The translations under genes were made by a program, and so were the position numbers. 64,000 nucleotides of DNA. Origin: Branchinecta lynchi (lineage: Eukaryota; Arthropoda; Branchiopoda; Anostraca; Branchinectidae). Shown one piece after another: positions 12,153-23,100 of the stretch. A model generated the notes under the pieces. That model saw only the letters and a list, made by a program, of their open reading frames with translations, did not search any database and was not told the DNA's origin. The stretch lies in the NCBI GenBank assembly GCA_023053575.1, contig JAKZAP010000005.1, positions 1,054,001 through 1,118,000 on the forward strand, written 5' to 3'. Every line of letters begins with the position of its first letter. The first letter of the stretch is position 1.

Positions 12153-12809
12153 AAACGCAACTAGGGTCAAAGTCTAACTGCTCGTGGTTATCTGGAACTT
12201 GAATCATCTCACTTTCATCGTCACCAACAAAGGAGCCTGGGTTTTTGTCAAATTGGTGGGAAAGAAATATATAGAGGAATTACACCCTACCCGACTACAA
12301 CAGATATTGCTACACGACTATGACAACAAAAATTTAATGTCGGGAGGTATTGTACTTTCAACTTTGAAATTAAATTATCGGCATTTGATCATCATTGCCA
12401 GGGACTTGCTGGAAATGTTACTTGGGCTACTCCATAATCGTATAATTCCATTTTGTCAACTGAGTTTCCATGGAAGTAAGAGCTTGAAGGCTTCAAAGTT
12501 TTGAACACAAAAACGGAGTCTCAAATCCTATTGGTCGGTTATGCTGTCACTCAAAACCCAACCAGTAGGAAGCAGGATTCGTTTTTGTAGTGAACGTTTT
12601 AAGTCTACAAACTCTCATTTCTGATTTAACTTTTCTATAAAGCTGTGATTATACAATTAAGAAAAAAACAGGAAATCGTTTCGAGCTCTTTACAGGCTTA
12701 TAATAGTAATGAAACATGGATAAATTGTCGACTCAAAGTCGAAAGTCCTATACTTAAAACGTCAAAATACTCATATCCGTTTCCGTTGGGTAGGCTGCAG
12801 TCTCTCTAT
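12153..12809. other. Intergenic, nothing recognised
   Basis: AACGCAACTA at about 12155 is a lone right terminus of the GTTGCG MITE family. The remainder is AT-rich, with a 106-codon frame at 12184-12504 showing no recognisable domain. Confidence 0.35.
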
Positions 12810-13087
12810 CAGAGGTGTTACTAGTCAGCTTTTTTTTTGGGGGGGGGGAGCGGGGGCAAGGTATTTACCGACTGGCTAGGCATTCTTACCGACTGGTTTT
12901 GCAGATAAAAACGATTCTTATTGGGAAAAACGACTGTGTTGATGACAAATAAAATCGACTGTTTCCAAGAAAAAGATCGACTGTTTTTACGAAAAACCGC
13001 GGAGCTTCGCGCCGACTCGGCTATTTTTTACCGACTGGGCGACAACAGTGGGGGGGGGGGCCCTCCCCCCTAGTCATGAAGTCCCTG
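12810..13087 (+). mobile_element. F3 hAT MITE with 8-bp TSD
   Basis: The left end is CAGAGGTGTTACTAG and the right end is the complement of CAGGGACTTCATGAC. Flanks CTCTCTAT (12802-12809) and CTTTCTAT (13088-13095) match at 7 of 8 bases, as expected for hAT. Inside come a G-rich run, ACCGACTGG, repeated ATCGACTGTTTT-type words, GCTTCGCGCCGACTC, a second ACCGACTGG, then a G run facing a C run near the right end. Confidence 0.8.
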
Positions 13088-13510
13088 CTTTCTATTTTCT
13101 TCTGGGATCACTTTTAAAAGCGCAAATTCGGCAATTATCTTTTGCAAAGCAACTGTAGTATCATATACCACAAAAACAACAAAATGAAAATCCAGTTACC
13201 GTGGTATCAGATACCATAGTATCTGAAAAAACTAAACTATTGTCGCGATGGTAGAGCATCCTCTATCTGAATGTCCCAAGTTTATGAATCAGAGAGCATT
13301 TTTGATGAATAAGGTTTCTTCCCCAATCGTTCTATCATTCTCGTTCCCGAGATTCCGAACGTCCTCTGTAATGTTCATCCGCCCACCATAATAGCGTTCG
13401 ACTGATTATTTCATCTTGTTGTTTGGCACTTTTCGACGCCGATCCGAATCTTATTGCTTCTGATGGTCTCATTTCTCGTTGGTCAGAAACACCGGTTATA
13501 CAAGTTGGTA

Positions 13511-13582
13511 AAACCCCTTGGTAAAACCAAGAATAAATAAATATAATATCCCTTATTTATTCTTGGTAAAACCAAGGGGTTT
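13511..13582. repeat. Perfect 30-bp inverted repeat (hairpin)
   Basis: AAACCCCTTGGTAAAACCAA and the following AATAAATAA segment are repeated as the exact complement after about 12 bases, closing with TTGGTTTTACCAAGGGGTTT read on the opposite strand. Each arm also contains its own small palindrome, TTGGTAAAACCAA. No flanking duplication was found, so it could be a foldback element or an inverted duplication. Confidence 0.7.
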
Positions 13583-13844
13583 CGCGAGGCTGAAAACAGC
13601 CGAGACAACTCTCCGAGAGAAATACTGGCAATCACCTTTCTCCATATCCTGCTAATTCTTCTGCCCAATTTGTACGTAGTTTCATCCCATCATTTATTTC
13701 TGGTTATATCTTGCAAGCGTATTGTAAATTTGTATTCCTTTTCTAGCTTTTAGCTATTTGGATTAAACTTGATTGACTGATTGAAACCTCTGAGAGATCC
13801 AGCAGCTCAGAAGGAAAAGCCTATAAAAACGGTTATTTTTTTAT

Positions 13845-13890
13845 GTTTCGGGGGAGGGGGGAGGTCACCCCCCCCCCCGGATACGGCCCT
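13845..13890. mobile_element. hAT-type right terminus fragment
   Basis: A G-rich then C-rich block ends GGATACGGCCCTG, the complement of CAGGGCCGTATCC, which is a terminus of the form seen in hAT MITEs. No matching left end is visible, so it is a fragment. Confidence 0.4.
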
Positions 13891-13992
13891 GGCCATGTAT
13901 GTTCGAATATTGAACAGAAAATATGTCTACTTGGACTTCTACTCTTCTGATGAGAGGTGACCGAATGCCTGGGCCGCATTCAGTAACATCTG

Positions 13993-14150
13993 CACTGTAA
14001 AAAGTTTCTCCGAATAAGGATGCAGTATTTGCTACTGGGATTGATCTTATCTCTATTGGGACAAAATTAATTCGGATTATGGATGATCTTATCTCAATAA
14101 AGACAAGAATAATCCGAGTGGCAAATACTGGAAGATTTTTGTTTACAGTG
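13993..14150. mobile_element. Short palindromic MITE, CACTGTAAA ends
   Basis: The left end CACTGTAAAAAG faces the right end CTTTTTGTTTACAGTG-like sequence as an inverted repeat. Inner words CAGTATTTGC and GCAAATACTG, and GATCTTATCTC and its partner, extend the palindrome through most of the 158 bp. No clear target duplication was found, and the superfamily is not assigned. Confidence 0.55.
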
Positions 14151-14774
14151 TGTAAGTAATTTGTTTATTTCCCGCTCTTTGCGTTTCATCTTGGTCACAC
14201 TTGGAATAAAGAATTGAAGAAATATTACCACCATCATCACTCATGAGAAAACAAAAGTCTGAGAGGAATTCCGAAAGGAATTCCGATCGACTCGAAAAGG
14301 ATTCCGTTGGTGAAGACGACTAGAGAAAAAGTATAGCGGGACGGGAATTCCTTTCAAGATGAAAGGAATACCGGTCTACTGGAAAGGAATCTTGTGGACG
14401 GCGCTGGTGAAAAGACCAAATATAAATATAACTAGCTTTTGGGAGCAGCAGTCATCGGTACTGATGTCATAAATGATATCGAAACTTATTTTTGTTGGAG
14501 TGAATTTATTTTTTCGGATTTCCTGGTTTGAAGAATTATTTTTTCCCCCCCTGTGTGTAAACATAATCTTGTCACCAAGACCGGGTTCTGTGCAAGTTCT
14601 CCTGTACTTGTAAACTCTGCATCAATACCGGTGAAATTATGTCATAACCATACATTGGCGGAGAAATTCAAAATGTTAGTGTTACCCTTTTGGATGTTTC
14701 CTCATCGCTTTCAAAAATTATGGACAACAGGGCCAAACCAGCGCACGACGTCGTCCACTGCTTCCTGACCAAAG
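14151..14774. other. Intergenic with GGAATTCC palindromes
   Basis: At 14255-14395, GGAATTCC, GGATTCC and GGAATACC words on both strands suggest a decayed palindromic element. No gene is recognised. Confidence 0.35.
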
Positions 14775-14876
14775 ATTGAAAATTAAGTTTCTGTGTGTTT
14801 ATGTGTTTTGTTTATTTTCTTCATTTACTCCGCCTTTTCAAAATGGCGGGTCATAAATAAATTACTTACTTATTAC
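14775..14876 (+). mobile_element. LINE-like 3' tail
   Basis: CTCCGCCTTTTCAAAATGGC followed by GGGTCATAAATAAA and a TTAC-type run is organised like 59890-59968 (GGCC...GGGTTATAAATAAATAA). Both look like 3' ends of truncated non-LTR elements. Confidence 0.45.
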
Positions 14877-15515
14877 CAGGAGTGATTATAGTAGGCCCGG
14901 GCAAAACCCGCTTCATCGCCAGCGGTGTAAAATCATGTTGGCGACCCAAATTTCACCTTCTATCCAAAACAAGCCGCACTGAAGGTCCTCACCAGGTCGA
15001 TACAACTCAAGATAAACTGGACAGAAATAATCGAAACAGAAACACATTCCTCCGCTCCCGATGCGATTGATCGTTGCTACCTTCACAAAAACCCCAATTC
15101 CACACAGGTGAGCCAAAAAGCAGCGTACTAAAACAAAATCAGACGTCAGCTTGAACATTGTACTAAACCAATTTAAATTTCGACGAGTCACCTGCAGATT
15201 GACTGGCGAAGGATGTAATGCCCATCTTATCATGATTTACATCTTTTACAAAAGATGTCTCCTACAAAAAAACACCATAAAGCAAACGGCGGCTTATGTA
15301 CCGTTCCACAGAGCTATTACCAACTATTATTTTCGTTCACCACCCAACCTGATAAGAAAATGAGCTCCATCTCATCATTTCGTTCCACAACAGTTTCCGG
15401 TGAAAAATTTGTAGCCCGCGTAGTTCTATGATAGTTGTATGAAAAAGTTGCATTTATTGATATGTCATAGTAAAGAATACTATCATTCAATCTGCCTCAG
15501 ACTGGGCCAATCTTA
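14877..15515. other. Intergenic, nothing recognised
   Basis: Short overlapping frames on both strands near 14882-15363 show no family motif. No repeat boundary is seen. Confidence 0.35.
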
Positions 15516-15523
15516 AGCAGTAG

Positions 15524-15889
15524 CAGGGGCGGATCCAGAGGGGGGGCGAGGGGGGCGATCGCCCCCCCTAGACGGTCTATAATTTTTTGTTTTGTTTTAC
15601 TGCACTTACGGAAGTCTGCATTAACGCATGTTCTAACTACTGTAACTAGACTCTAAAATCTTTTTACAAGTGGAGCCAGGAGCTTGAATTTTTCTTGTAA
15701 ACAGTTGATCAAGTACAGTTTTTACCATTATTGTAATATATGAAAACCACATTTTCGTTAAATAAGAGACCGACAGGGATACTTAAAACGCGAAAAAAAT
15801 CAGCCTTGTGGCCGACAAAAAGGACACTACCCCCACTCTTTTCGGTAAGAATCGCCCCCCCCTAGAACGGAAGGCTGGATCCGCCCCTG
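15524..15889. mobile_element. hAT MITE, CAGGGGCGGATCCAG ends, perfect 8-bp TSD
   Basis: The left terminus CAGGGGCGGATCCAG and the right terminus CTGGATCCGCCCCTG are exact complements. The flanks are AGCAGTAG at 15516-15523 and AGCAGTAG at 15890-15897, a perfect 8-bp duplication. The ends, the duplication length and the G/C tracts just inside (GGCGATCGCCCCCCC) all fit the hAT superfamily. It is non-autonomous, 366 bp, with no transposase frame. Confidence 0.92.
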
Positions 15890-15952
15890 AGCAGTAGTAT
15901 CCAGTAGCGTCCTGTCTTAAACATTCCTTCAGCCAAAGCTGACTGCGTATCA

Positions 15953-16136
15953 TATTTGATAGTACAAAACGGATACGTCAAGTTAATTTTATTAGATCTA
16001 TATTTCGATCCTTCTTGGCAAGGGTTCATTTTTCCAACTTGAGCGGTTTTGAGCCTGAAGAGGACCCTTGCCAAGAAGGGTCAAAATACAGCTCTAATAA
16101 AATTCAGCTGACGTATCCGTTTTGCACTATCAAATA
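15953..16136. mobile_element. Foldback element (F9)
   Basis: A long imperfect palindrome. TATTTGATAGTACAAAACGG and ATACGTCA on the left are mirrored by TGACGTATCCGTTTTGCA and CTATCAAATA on the right. The centre pairs CCTTCTTGGCAAGGG with CCCTTGCCAAGAAGGG. Relatives lie at 43290-43375, 53395-53670 and 53728-54285. Confidence 0.65.
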
Positions 16137-16145
16137 GCATCCTCT

Positions 16146-16544
16146 CTTTCTATAATAACGTCCAGTCTTGCTAATAGTAGCATGCAGTAACACGGTAGCC
16201 TTGACATAGAAGCATGTAGTAGCATCAGTTCGTATTGCATGCTACTTTTTCGTACAACTTCATACTACTATTCTGACATAAATTTTTCATCGGGTTAAGA
16301 TAGTTACAATGCTCTATATCTCTAAGTCCGAAACACGACAGTAAATCTTAGGAAGAACGAGAAACGTCACCCTATAGAACCCTTAAAACTGATTCAAATC
16401 CTACGGCAGACCAATCAGCAACGTCTGTTGTTGGTGACGTCACTGGCTCTTCGCTAGATACACGGTGATTGTTCATCGGAACGAAGAGTGAGTCGTCAAG
16501 AGTAATTACTTATGATGGTCGGCATGATCATAAATGACAAAGAT
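16146..16544. other. Intergenic, nothing recognised
   Basis: A variant GTAGCATGCAGTA word recurs three times near 16185-16250. Nothing else is explained. Confidence 0.3.
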
Positions 16545-16546
16545 TA

Positions 16547-16941
16547 GTTGCGTCTTTGATCCGAATTCTCCATTCCGAATTCTCGCTTCTGAATTCTCGA
16601 TTCTCGTACAAATTACCGTTTTTGCTCCTCTGACTTCTCCATTCTCACTTTCGACAAAAAAAAAATAATTTTGCAGCTCGTCCGCAGCCCGGTACACCTG
16701 TATATGCATATTTAACATGCACATTCTGTTGACCAATCAGGGAGTAGAACGCGGAGGGGAGAATAAAGAATTCACCATAGGAGAAAATTCTTGATTCTGC
16801 AGAACCGCGAGGCTTTCCCCATTCTCGATTCTGACAAAAAACGCAGGAAAAGGAGAATTCACTTCATCTTAATAGTCCAAAAAAGCGAAATAAGAGAATT
16901 CGGAAGAGAATCGCGAGGAGAATTCGGATCAAAAGCGCAAC
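16547..16941. mobile_element. TA-flanked MITE, GTTGCGTCTTTGATCCGAATTC
   Basis: The left end GTTGCGTCTTTGATCCGAAT and right end ATTCGGATCAAAAGCGCAAC are inverted, with TA on both sides (16545-16546, 16942-16943). The interior is rich in GAATTCTCG and GAGAATTC words. It is close to 47609-47983 over its whole length, including TGACCAATCAGGGAG in the middle. Confidence 0.75.
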
Positions 16942-16943
16942 TA

Positions 16944-17479
16944 CTGCGTGCCAAAGAAGTTATCATGACTTGTGATAACATCTATTTGTAATGAAAGAAC
17001 CGTAACGATCGTAACTGATATTGACTTGAGGGAAAGCAACAAATAAATCTCTGTTCAGCACAAATTCCCGTCAGAATGATAACGTCTGACCACGCTGGTA
17101 TTATTGTCGTCCCAAAGAGGGTAGTAACTACCACAATAAAGGGCTGGCCATCCTCCTCTTAACACCATAACTTCTTTGGACCGCAACCCATACTCCACAA
17201 AGTGACGTCATGTTGATTCTTATCTACATGACCTAGTGAGATCTCGAGTTCGTAAGATCCTGACTAATGCTGCTGATAGACAATCAGGTTTTCCCGGACA
17301 GATTTCTTTCACATTCATTAAGAATGAACAAATTTCCGCTCTTAAATACGGAAAGGATGCTATAGCATAAAATCATGGCAAGGATTCCAGTCCGCTACCA
17401 CCCCATCCTGATTATCTGTCCGCGTAGATTACAAATTCAGCACAATACATGTTTCAAACAAGTCGCCTTTCCTGAACTC
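16944..17479. other. Intergenic, nothing recognised
   Basis: No coding signal or repeat structure that I can support. Confidence 0.35.
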
Positions 17480-17559
17480 TCATGTTTCTTAGCACAGATT
17501 TGAAACCCCTGCCCCACAGTACGTCCAACTTTCGCGGAGCCTTAAACTCGTCTTCAGAA

Positions 17560-18140
17560 ATCTCTTTACGAAAAGTTTCGGCGGTTGCCAGAGGGCGGAA
17601 ACAGCTGTCGAGAAATCGAGCCTTTCATACAAGAACGAAAACCTCAGTCAAACTCCGGCTCAGCGTTCCCACGGGCGACCCCCCCCCCCCCGTTCTCAAC
17701 TTTCACGCGAATACCTACAAGGTATCCCTGTACCCCTTTGCAAAAAAGGTTTAGCGTTTTCTATAGGGCAGAAACCCTGAAAATACAGCCTTTCTGCAGC
17801 GGGAAAACGCCTGTGCAAGTTAATCCGACTCCGTGTCTTGATGGGCGAACAACCCCCTTTCTCTGATGATCAAGTTCCACTCAAATTCAATACCTACGGC
17901 AACAAGGTATGCCCTGTACCAATTACGGAAATAGTTTCAACGGTTTCTAGAAGGCGGAAACCGCTCGCAAAAACGCAGCCTTTCGAAGAAGCGGGAAAAC
18001 CGCCGTCGAATTACTCCCGCTCTGCCTTTCGATAAGCGAAACAAATCTTTTCTAGAAAGATCTCAAAGTTTCACACAAAATAAAATACCTAAAAGGTATA
18101 CCCTTTACCTAAACCAAATGGCCAAACCGGTAGAAACCGA
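17560..18140 (+). repeat. Diverged tandem repeat, period about 185 bp
   Basis: Units start near 17570, 17745, 17925 and 18113. Each runs through a GG(C/T)GGAAACCG-like word, GCAGCCTTTC, GCGGGAAAAC, a C-rich stretch, and AATACCTA(C/A)(A/G)AGGTAT ahead of CCCTGTACC. Short frames across the units have the proline-rich look of low-complexity repeats and are not called as genes. Confidence 0.6.
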
Positions 18141-18715
18141 CTAGTGGGAACAAAAAAAAAAAACGAACTAAATTCAGGTACGGGCACCCAACTGTTATAA
18201 AACGTACGCAAAGTCCCTATTCCTTCCAAGCTTGCTCCATCCGACTCTTTAACTTGTCACTATGGAAATTGCGCACGCCAACCCTAAAATTAATCCTACT
18301 AGACACTTTTCCTAGACCAGATATTCTCGAAATGTTACATTATTATTCGTTCGTTGCAACAACTCGGGGTGCTTCTGGTCTTTTCCCACCAGTGTCCAGT
18401 TATTCCTCGTAACGCGTTTATCTTCTCACGAGTGACCTCACTAGAACCAACCTCCCGAGCAGGTTCTTATTGAACCGGACCGATGAGGAATCAGCAGACA
18501 CTGGTTAGTTCGGAAACGGGTTATCAGACTGGGGATCAGTTATCAGTGAATGCAAAAATGCCTTAAAGGGAAAACAAGAGCGAGTAATCCAGAGCAAAAT
18601 AACACTAGGCACTAGTGCCAAGACTTGACAAAATTGACACACACTCAATTAGCAGCAGAACGTCCCCACTGAAACTCATTCAGTCGTTCACCGACGCTTG
18701 CTCCGATAACTTTAT
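18141..18715. other. Intergenic, nothing recognised
   Basis: No reading frame, RNA gene or repeat end could be supported. Confidence 0.35.
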
Positions 18716-19133
18716 ATTCGGAACATTGCAAACAAATGGTATATTTTTAATTCGTATGTGCAGACCGCAAGTTTGCTTTACTAGAAATCTCTAAACCCGG
18801 AAATTTGTTTTGCTTTAAATGCCGCACGTCTAGGCGGCGCTACAAGTATACCCCGTTTGCAAAGCATGGACAGGATAAGTCTACTCCCTAGTGTTATCTT
18901 GCTTTGGAGTACTTCATATTCTGAACATTGCAAAAAAACGATACAGCCTCCATTGTTTCCATGGTATGTGGAGCCCGCACCTTTGCTTTACTAGAAATAT
19001 CTAAACTCACAAGTTTGACTCGCTCTAAATGCCGTAAGCTTAGTGGACGGCGCTACTAGTATAGTCCGTTTGCAAAGCATGGAAAGCGTAGGTCCTGGGC
19101 GCTACTCCCTAATGTTATTTTGCTCTGGAGTAC
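18716..19133 (+). repeat. Tandem duplication of a 205-bp unit
   Basis: A segment starting ATATTCGGAACATTGCAAA near 18716 returns near 18918 as ATATTCTGAACATTGCAAA. Shared words follow in the same order: TTTGCTTTACTAGAAAT, TAAATGCCG, GGCGCTAC, CGTTTGCAAAGCATGG, and TGGAGTACT at the end. The copies differ by many substitutions, so this is an old duplication. Confidence 0.7.
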
Positions 19134-19574
19134 TCCGGGGACAAAGAACGCAGCCATTACAGATCTGTGATTTTGGTCCTACAGGAAAACGCACGATAAG
19201 GACCAGGAGTCGCGTCTCAAAATCTGTAATGTAAAGTTTCGAGAGTCCGATCTAGTTAATGTGACTGTGGCGACGGCGAAGAGAGTAAAATTATGATCCA
19301 CACTCAACTTAAATTAGATGCGCTTCTTTCAAGCTTGGACGAAACAGAATATATGTTGTGTGATAAGAGAACTGGCCACGTTTTCTTTCCTTGAAACTTG
19401 GTCACTCAACTTCCAAGAAACAGGCTGGAAGAAACGCATGTTTTTGTGATCTTACTACCTTGTGTCATTAACTACTGTGGAGGACTTGCAGCTAAAATTT
19501 TCACTACGGGCGTCAGATGAACCACCTTGAAACAGAGTCTTCGTCGCAGTTTAATGCTTACTTGGATGCAACTA
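19134..19574. other. DRAP1 3' flank or 3' UTR
   Basis: This lies downstream of the DRAP1 stop on the minus strand. ATTAAA on the minus strand at 19550-19555 is a possible polyadenylation signal about 20 bases after the stop. No other gene is seen. Confidence 0.4.
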
Positions 19575-20121
19575 TCATGCATCATAATCATCATCCACGT
19601 CACCAACAGGTTTCTTTACAGCTACGCTGCTCGACCCATTCACTTTCACTCCATTATTCTGACCCTGTGGTGCCAAGTTTGTTACGCCTAATGCGGCATT
19701 CCGATCGTTCATCGACAAGCTATTCCGGGCTGCTATCACCCCAGGGCGGGGCATTATCGATAAGCTATTCTGGCCAGGAAGCGACACCTCTATGTGAAAG
19801 GGCTGTACGCCATCGATATCCACTTTAACGGCACTTTGCGGGAATACAGTATGGTCCGTCAAATTCGTCGTACTACTCATATGCGCGGGTAGGGGCGCTT
19901 TCAGGTTGAGAAGAGGAAGGGGCGGCACTCGGGGCTGTAAATGGGCTGGCTGGGGTTCTTTATGAGCTGCTGCGGGCTCTTGAGGACCCAAAAAGGAGTA
20001 GGGGTGAGTGAGAGGAGACATGGGGCCTCGTATGACACTGCAATAGCTCGGAGGCAAGTGAGGCTGGCTCGGCTGGTAGGAAGGTCGCTTTGCAGACTCT
20101 ATGCTGACGGATCGGCTCAAC
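19575..20121 (-). CDS. DRAP1: DRAP1 terminal coding exon 6
   Basis: A 547-base exon after acceptor TGTGTGTCTAG, encoding the last 181 residues and stop TGA at 19575-19577. It is rich in proline, serine and glutamine early ([26 protein letters not shown]) and ends DVDDDYDA, comparable to the human DEEDEEDYDS end. The proline-rich tail is a repression region in the vertebrate protein; here it is longer. Confidence 0.85.
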
Positions 20122-23100
20122 CTAGACACACAACCAGTTAGTAATCTTGGCTCCAACAAGATCTTGCAGCGAAAGTGGAAAGAACTGATGCTGTTAAAGC
20201 GCGATAAACCACCATGTTAAATCATTACTCTGCAAACAAAAATAAAGCTCGTCAACTTTCTTGTACCCCTTACTCGTAAGCAATGCCATTTGAGATCGTA
20301 GCTTTTGTTTTTATTTTTAGTTTGATTTTGTTTTTAGCTGACACTCCAACGGTAATACCGTACAGTACTTGGAGATGGGCCAATCCGATCACGAAATGAT
20401 TTAAACCCGAAGGTAGAATCCGAATCCGAATCAGAGATGAAAAAAAAGCAGTGCTGCCTACAGCAAACAAGACGGTATGTAAACCATACTTCTAGGTTTT
20501 CATGTGTGCTTGTTATAGTATAAGCCTACCTTAAGCATAATGTGTAAACATTGGGAAAATATTAGAAACTGGAGTGGATTCATAAGATTCAAGGTTTAGA
20601 ATCCGATTCCGAATCCAGCTTGGCAAACAGAAGATTCGAATCCGGATTCAAATCCGTTCAAAAGGACGAATCCCGGATTCGAATCTGAATCTGGATTCTG
20701 ATCGGCCCATCTCTGACAATACATCGCTCTTTCTTTTGCCATGGACAAGGAAATTCTTTGTTTGTGTGAACTATCACGCGAGCGATCCTGCGCTATGACT
20801 TTCGCCATGCCCATTTGGTCGCGTCCTGTCAGAGCTTTACTGGTCAACATCCGCACAAGAACACAGTTTGGACGTCGGGTGTACAGGAGTGATACCCCAA
20901 ATCAAACATGATTCCCAAGTTCCAGAAAAGCTATCTCCAGAAAGATCTGTATCGCCGAAAACGAAAAAAAAAATAATAATGTGACAAATATACCAGATCG
21001 AAGCAGGACTGAATCTAAAACAACAATTTACATGCTGGTGGAAGACGAAATTACTCTTTAACATTTCTAACCGGAAGAATTTAGAATTTTATAGAAAACC
21101 TCCTCATTCCCTCAAATTTCTCGCCGTGATTTACTAGATGAGGAAGAATGTAGAGTTAACAACCAGAAACACCCTTTTAAAGCAGGTTGAACAAAAAATG
21201 GAAATTAACTTGGATAGACCGGGATTCAGAACTGCAGAACATTTTCTTGGCTATTAGGACTGCAGGGAAGTTTCACATTAACATTTGTGAGAACAATTTC
21301 AAGGTTACGCAATTCGAGGCCGAGTGCAGAGTAATATGTGTAGAACTTGCGGGTACAGTACCAACGATCAGAGATGACGAGAAATACATTATCGGGGCAT
21401 GCTTGCTTTGCAGTTCCCCTGGATGATTACCTTACCAGTTCCTGATGACCTTACTTACTTTAGCCGCTTTCGACTTCCCTGACTGCTATCCGTATCATCG
21501 TCGTCTTCATCTGAATCATTGTCAGGAGTCAACTCCTCTTCGTCCGAATCCACCTGAAGCCTCGGTGGCGGCACATTTTTCGACTTCACCGCGGATAGCC
21601 TAGAAAAAACAGAGAACGTGATTTTATCCAAACAAGTTAATATTAGCAAATCTCACTTATTACATCTGCAATCTTTTCTGTTTTTAACTGTCGTGAGCAG
21701 TTTTATCCGCAAATCTAATGATACAACTACCACCACAGATTTTGTCAAATCTACAACTATGAACGCATCTGTCCTGCTTTTTTTTGCCCCCCCCCCCCCC
21801 CCAGAAGCATAGCCAATCTGCAAGTGGTTAATGAGGTTTGGTCACTGAAGGAAATACAAACACACTAGGGCCAGCAATCAGCTAAGTTGCATTGGCCAGG
21901 CAAATGCCAAAGTCCGAAAAAAACCCAAAACACTACAGTGACCCTTCGATTCAAGCTGTCTTACTTCTTACATAAATATATAATTAGATTAATAAGTCCC
22001 GGATTCCAGTTTACATATGGCCCGCATTTATCAAGTTTTACATGAACAACCGATTGCCCCGTAAAAACCGAAACTAAGGCCAGATAATGAGGTGCAATTA
22101 CACAATGAAACCCTATAATATGTTTGATCCCCCCACCCCCAACTTAAAAGTTTACGAGTCAAACAGTGGACCGCGCTCGCCTTGCTCCAACGCTTGTATA
22201 CAAAGTCCTGTGTACCATCTTCAGAGGCGTTACTAGCCCAAAATGTTTGGGGAGGGGGGGGGGGGGGGGGGGAGGCAAGATATTTACAGACTGGCTTGTC
22301 TTTTTACCGACTGTTTTTGCGTAAAAATTACTGTTTTGACGAAAAACGACTGTTTTCCAAGAAAAGAATCGACCGTTTTTACGAAAAATCGCGGCGCTTC
22401 GCGCAGGCTCTACTTTTTTTTTACCGACTGGCCGACAACATTGGGGGGGAGGGAGAACGCCCCCCTCCCCCCATACGTGACGCCCCTGACAACATGAACA
22501 ACTTTATTACAGAAGTCCATTCCGGGAGTTTATCTGTAATTCATAGCACTCCACAAACGATTTCTAAAACATATAAACTGAGTTATAGGAAAGAGAAGAC
22601 TGCTAACCTTCTAGTCCTTTTGCTCTTTGGAATATTGCTGGTATCCACAGACAGACCTTTAACCATCTGAAATGGATTGGGGATTGGGAAATGAGGAGTC
22701 AGGGGCGTTGATGGCTGAGAAGGTCCTCCTTCCTCTTCAGACTGAATGTCACTGACATTCGCCACAATCTCCTTCAAAAAAGCAAACCTCCTGTCAGCGT
22801 GAATACACTGTTTCCTGCAAAAAGAGAACTAGATTGACACCAGAATAATAATAAAAAAAATATTTTTGACCCGCTACGAAAAATCGAAGTTGAGAATCAA
22901 TAAAAGAAACAAAACAAGCACTTCACAAAACAACAAGACCAAAGGTTTCGATGGGATCTCAAAAATCTAACATATGATTCAAACAATTGGGTCATGTATT
23001 CGCCATTCAGTCTTAGTCAGATTCCTTGAATATTTGTACTGTTAAAATAAAGTTTACATATGGATTCAGCATGTCTCCTTGCCCCGATACCGAATCTCTA

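Noticed and set aside
22214..22496. 8-bp duplication around the F3 copy in DRAP1 intron 4
   Set aside because: ACCATCTT and ACAACATG share too few bases to claim a target duplication.
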